Shown piece after piece: positions 60,897-64,000 of a stretch of DNA of 64,000 bases. The notes under the pieces were generated by a model. It ran no database searches. It was not told the origin of the DNA and saw only the letters and a list, made by a program, of their open reading frames with translations. Source of the DNA: JBGUVL01 sp964370395. GTDB taxonomy: Bacteria > Bacillota_I > Bacilli_A > Erysipelotrichales > Erysipelotrichaceae. A program made the translations under genes and the position numbers. Location of the stretch: positions 62,001-126,000 of the forward strand of contig CAYJIZ010000002.1 in NCBI GenBank assembly GCA_964370395.1, read 5' to 3'. Each line of letters begins with the position of its first letter. Position 1 is the first letter of the stretch.

Positions 60897-62091
60897 ATTG
60901 ACGTACAACCATATCTTAGTGAGATATGGAGAGTTGTCGACAAAAGGGAAGAACAAAAAAGATTTTATCAGCAAATTATTGGGGAACGTGAAAAATGCAT
61001 TGCGTCCTTTTGCGAATCTTACATATGAAAAAACACATGATCGTTTGTACATCTTGTTGAATGGAGAAGACCCAGAAGAAGTGAGTGCGAAATTGAAAAT
61101 GGTATTTGGTATTTCTAGTTTTTCACTAGCTATTAAAATCGATTCTGATTTGGACAAGATGAAACAAGTTGCATTACAAATAGCGCAAGAAAGTGATGCG
61201 AAGACATTTAAGATTGATACGCGTCGTCATCATAAACCATTTTTGTATTCAAGTGATGAAATCAATCGTGCTTGTGCGACTGATATTTTAATAAACACAG
61301 ATTTAAAAGTAAATGTAAAACAACCAGAACTTCGTATTTCGATTGAAGTTCGTGAGTTTCATACTTACATTATGACAAATAAAATCAAAGGAGCAGGTGG
61401 TTATCCTGTAGGAGTGAATGGAAAAGCGTTGGTGATGTTATCAGGTGGAATCGATTCTCCTGTAGCCTGTTTTGAAACGATGAAACGTGGAGTTGCGATT
61501 GAATGTATTCACTATGCATCGCCTCCTTATACAAGTGATCGCTCACTTGACAAAGTAAAAGAGTTAGCATCGATTATTGCAGCATGCCAAGGTCACATTC
61601 GTTTGCATATTGTTCCATTTACTGCGATGCAGTTGGAAATCTACAAACAGTGTGATGAAAGTTACTGTATTACGATTATGCGTCGTATGATGTACCGTAT
61701 GGCACAAATGGTGTGTGAAAAACAGAAGTGTTTGGCAATCGTAAATGGAGAAAGTTTAGGCCAAGTTGCGTCACAAACACTAGAAAGTATGAATGTGATT
61801 AATCATGTGGTTTCGATTCCAGTGCTTCGACCTGTTGTGTGTATGGATAAATTAGAAATTATTGATATTGCACAAAAGATTGGTACGTATGAAGTGAGTA
61901 TTCAACCTTTTGAAGATTGCTGTACAATTTTCACACCGAAAAATCCAGTAACAAAACCAACGTTACAAAAAGCAGAACGAATGGAAGCTCGATTTGAATA
62001 TGATACATTATTAAATGATGCGATTGCGCAAATGGAATCAATGAATATTTACGCGCAAAGAAAAGATGAAGTAGACCAAGATTTATTTTAA
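60877..62091 (+). CDS. thiI: tRNA 4-thiouridine synthase ThiI
   Basis: The 404-residue enzyme adenylates U8 of tRNA and adds sulfur. It has an N-terminal NFLD/THUMP region (ILVRYGELSTKGKNKKDF ... VREFHTYIM) and a PP-loop ATP domain (LVMLSGGIDSPVACF). There is no C-terminal rhodanese domain, as in Bacillus, which agrees with direct sulfur supply from the upstream desulfurase. Ribosome site GAAGGAG before the ATG at 60877. Confidence 0.95.
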   Translation: MNLEQNKLTYNHILVRYGELSTKGKNKKDFISKLLGNVKNALRPFANLTYEKTHDRLYILLNGEDPEEVSAKLKMVFGISSFSLAIKIDSDLDKMKQVALQIAQESDAKTFKIDTRRHHKPFLYSSDEINRACATDILINTDLKVNVKQPELRISIEVREFHTYIMTNKIKGAGGYPVGVNGKALVMLSGGIDSPVACFETMKRGVAIECIHYASPPYTSDRSLDKVKELASIIAACQGHIRLHIVPFTAMQLEIYKQCDESYCITIMRRMMYRMAQMVCEKQKCLAIVNGESLGQVASQTLESMNVINHVVSIPVLRPVVCMDKLEIIDIAQKIGTYEVSIQPFEDCCTIFTPKNPVTKPTLQKAERMEARFEYDTLLNDAIAQMESMNIYAQRKDEVDQDLF

Positions 62092-62096
62092 TACTT

Positions 62097-62115
62097 GCCC
62101 CTTGTGGGCTTTTTC
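62097..62115 (+). terminator. Weak terminator after thiI
   Basis: GCCC/GGGC stem with a five-base loop, then TTTTT. Confidence 0.5.
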
Positions 62116-62140
62116 TTTATGATTAAGAAGAGGTGAAAGA

Positions 62141-62926
62141 ATGTTACGATGCCCAGTTTGTAAAAGTGAGATACAAAAGAAAGAAAAACAATATGTATGT
62201 GTGAACAATCATAGTTTTGATATAGCGAAACAAGGATATACGAATGTCTATTTGAAATCAAGCCAACATAGTGGTGACAACAAACAGATGGTAGAATCAC
62301 GTACTTCTTTTTTAAACATGCAATATTACCAACCTCTATGTGATGCAATCATTGCATTGATACAAGAGTTAGGCTGCTCTACGATGGTTGATGCAGGTTG
62401 TGGAGAAGGATACTACACAAATCAGATGAAACAATATATTGATACAATCTATGCGTTTGATTTAAGTAAAGATGCATTAAAGTATGCAGCAAGACAAAAT
62501 CCTAATGTTCATTATTTTTTATCGAGTATTTTTGATTTGCCTATTGCGGATGCGAGTGTCGATTTGATTACGAATGTTTTTGCACCATGTGCTGACGAAG
62601 AGTTTCATCGTATTCTTAAAAATGAGGGGTATTTAATTAAAGTGGATCCAAATGTAATGCATTTGCATGAAATGAAGGAAGTGCTTTATGATGATGTTCA
62701 AGACAATGAGGTTCTTGCAATACAAGTAGATGGGTTTACGTTAGTAACTCACAAAGAAGTTTCTTTTATGATGGATTTGGATCAAAAGGGAATTGAGGCT
62801 CTTTATAAAATGACTCCTTATTCTTATAAGAGTAAAAAAGAGAGAAGTGAAGTATTGCTTCAATTACCAAAGTTAAGCTGTGTTGCTTCGTTTATTATCT
62901 ATGTGTTTAAAAAGGGAAATGATTGA
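62141..62926 (+). CDS. rlmA: 23S rRNA (guanine-N1)-methyltransferase RlmA
   Basis: The 261-residue methyltransferase has an N-terminal zinc site (LRCPVCKSE ... YVCVNNHSFD), the characteristic GYTNVYL and HSGDNKQMVESR segments, and a SAM fold (VDAGCGEGYYTNQM). It methylates the 23S guanosine at 745 or 748, which can give tylosin or similar macrolide resistance in some hosts. It ends in TGA (62924-62926). Ribosome site GAAGAGGTG. Confidence 0.92.
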   Translation: MLRCPVCKSEIQKKEKQYVCVNNHSFDIAKQGYTNVYLKSSQHSGDNKQMVESRTSFLNMQYYQPLCDAIIALIQELGCSTMVDAGCGEGYYTNQMKQYIDTIYAFDLSKDALKYAARQNPNVHYFLSSIFDLPIADASVDLITNVFAPCADEEFHRILKNEGYLIKVDPNVMHLHEMKEVLYDDVQDNEVLAIQVDGFTLVTHKEVSFMMDLDQKGIEALYKMTPYSYKSKKERSEVLLQLPKLSCVASFIIYVFKKGND

Positions 62927-62943
62927 TTTTGAAAGAAAAACAG

Positions 62944-63005
62944 GAAGTGAAAATAATTTTCATTATTTTTCAAAAAATAATGATAGCATTTTCACTTCTT
63001 TTTTT
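62944..63005 (+). terminator. Large nested terminator after rlmA
   Basis: An outer stem GAAGTGAAAAT/ATTTTCACTTC encloses a second helix CATTATTTTT/AAAAATAATG, followed by T7. No further gene lies between it and ilvB. Confidence 0.75.
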
Positions 63006-63074
63006 GTATAATATTGGGTATATACATATTAAAAGTGAAAAAAGCTTTTATTTGGCTTATAAGGGGTGAGTTAT

Positions 63075-64000
63075 ATGCAGTTAAATGGGTCACAAATGAT
63101 TTTAGAAGTAATGCTTGAACATGGTGTGGACACTATCTTTGGATATCCAGGTGGAACAATTCTGAATGTCTATGATGCGTTATACGATTACAAAGATAAA
63201 ATTACGCATATTCTAACAGCACATGAACAAGGAGCTGCCCATGCGGCAGATGGTTATGCAAGAGCAAGTGGAAAAACAGGTGTTGTATTTGCAACAAGTG
63301 GTCCAGGAGCAACGAACTTAGTAACAGGAATTGCAACAGCGTTTATGGACAGTGTTCCAATGGTTGCGATTACTGCTAATGTAGCTTCGAATTTAATTGG
63401 TCGTGATGCGTTTCAAGAAATTTGTATTACTGGGGTTACCTTACCTATTACCAAACACAATTTCTTCGTGAATCGCATTGAGGATTTGTTGCCGACACTT
63501 CGTGCTGCATTTCGAATTGCGAATGAGGGTCGTAAAGGTCCCGTTTTGGTAGATATTACAAAGGATGTAACAGCTGCGATGGCAGAATATGTTGCGCAAA
63601 AACCAGAACCGGTTAAAAAATTAGCAAAACCGCCACAGTTTGTGATGGATGAAATTGCGCTTTTGATTAAAACGTGCAAACGTCCTATCGTGTATTTTGG
63701 TGGAGGTGTTGTTTCAAGTGGTGCAGCCAAAGAGTTTGTCGAGTTAATTGAAAAGACAAAAATGTATGCTACGCATACGATTATGGGTACAGGTGTATTA
63801 GGATTTGATCATACACACAACTTGGGAATGCTTGGAATGCATGGTAAAGTGGCTGCTAACGCAGCAATCCAACATGCTGACTTAGTAATTGCGATTGGAA
63901 CGCGTTTTTCTGATCGTGTAGCTTTGAATACAGATAACTTTGCGAAAGATGCAGTTCGAGTTCAAATCGATATTGACAATAGTGAATTAGGTAAAAATGT
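63075..64000 (+). CDS. ilvB: Acetolactate synthase large subunit (3' end outside the window)
   Basis: Thiamine-diphosphate enzyme that joins two pyruvates to acetolactate, the first step of valine and leucine synthesis. The visible 308 residues have LNGSQMILEVMLEHGV, FGYPGGTILNVYDAL and the catalytic Glu in AHEQGAAHAADGYARA. They also show GPGATNLVTGIA, IVYFGGGVVSSGA and GMLGMHG with IAIGTRFSDRV, which fits IlvB more than catabolic AlsS. Start ATG at 63075 follows AGGGGTGAG. The leader is short and has no T-box. Confidence 0.92.
   Translation, partial: MQLNGSQMILEVMLEHGVDTIFGYPGGTILNVYDALYDYKDKITHILTAHEQGAAHAADGYARASGKTGVVFATSGPGATNLVTGIATAFMDSVPMVAITANVASNLIGRDAFQEICITGVTLPITKHNFFVNRIEDLLPTLRAAFRIANEGRKGPVLVDITKDVTAAMAEYVAQKPEPVKKLAKPPQFVMDEIALLIKTCKRPIVYFGGGVVSSGAAKEFVELIEKTKMYATHTIMGTGVLGFDHTHNLGMLGMHGKVAANAAIQHADLVIAIGTRFSDRVALNTDNFAKDAVRVQIDIDNSELGKN

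Noticed and set aside
62927..63074. T-box leader before ilvB
   Set aside because: Too short, no specifier stem or T-box sequence; the hairpin is the rlmA terminator.
1..64000. tRNA, rRNA, CRISPR, transposase, integrase or prophage genes
   Set aside because: None seen on either strand; the order follows conserved Firmicutes operons, with no base composition break obvious by eye.

Overview
This is a gene-dense, low-GC chromosome segment from a Bacillota (Firmicutes) bacterium. The gene content suggests a relative of Erysipelotrichia: a Bacillus-type DnaB/DnaI helicase-loading pair, EzrA, CamS, GatCAB, KtrAB, a rubrerythrin and an acyl-CoA dehydratase activase, with no sporulation genes in view. 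The taxon is an inference from gene content. UGG is the tryptophan codon. TAA and TAG end nearly every gene, and I see TGA as the natural stop of only two (ccdA, rlmA). I found no rRNA, tRNA, CRISPR array, insertion sequence or prophage.

Layout. 1-5.5 kb: the replication/repair operon polA(partial)-mutM-coaE-dnaB-dnaI, with mutM interrupted by an in-frame TGA. 5.5-14.1 kb: glycolysis (pfkA-pyk, later pgi), an AI-2E-type membrane protein, rubrerythrin, the KtrB/KtrA potassium system, an Nfu-type protein and an S1-domain protein. 14.1-17.5 kb: a CpXC protein and an ArsR regulator with a zinc/cadmium P-type ATPase, under a palindromic operator. 17.5-21 kb: two tandem LytR-CpsA-Psr proteins on the minus strand. 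21-31.5 kb: pcrA-ligA-camS-gatCAB, a small anchored protein and RlmCD. 31.8-34.5 kb: a small orphan protein with a near-consensus promoter, then a minus-strand ccdA-thioredoxin-msrAB operon for extracytoplasmic methionine sulfoxide repair. 34.7-39.4 kb: two GGDEF proteins and one EAL protein (cyclic-di-GMP turnover). 39.4-43.8 kb: an Ldh2-family dehydrogenase, glpK, a small protein and two HAD hydrolases. 43.8-48.7 kb: on the minus strand, a CmpB-like membrane protein and a two-gene acyl-CoA dehydratase activase/DUF2229 system. 48.9-56.5 kb: a 2-hydroxyacid dehydrogenase, a degenerate RNase J (J2-like), ftsK/spoIIIE and an M16 peptidase pair, in the same order as in Bacillus. 56.6-62.9 kb: a short SSB, rpsD with a structured leader on the minus strand, ezrA-nifZ-thiI, and rlmA. 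63.1 kb to the end: the start of ilvB.

Most of the window is conserved housekeeping. The points most worth a second look are the nonsense codon in an otherwise intact mutM, the loss of metal ligands in the RNase J homologue, the paired LCP proteins with an extra extracellular domain, two apparently leaderless genes, the strongly promoted 96-residue orphan, the activase operon with its upstream palindrome, and structured RNA upstream of rpsD and ktrB. All identifications come from reading the sequence and remembered family motifs; no searches were run.
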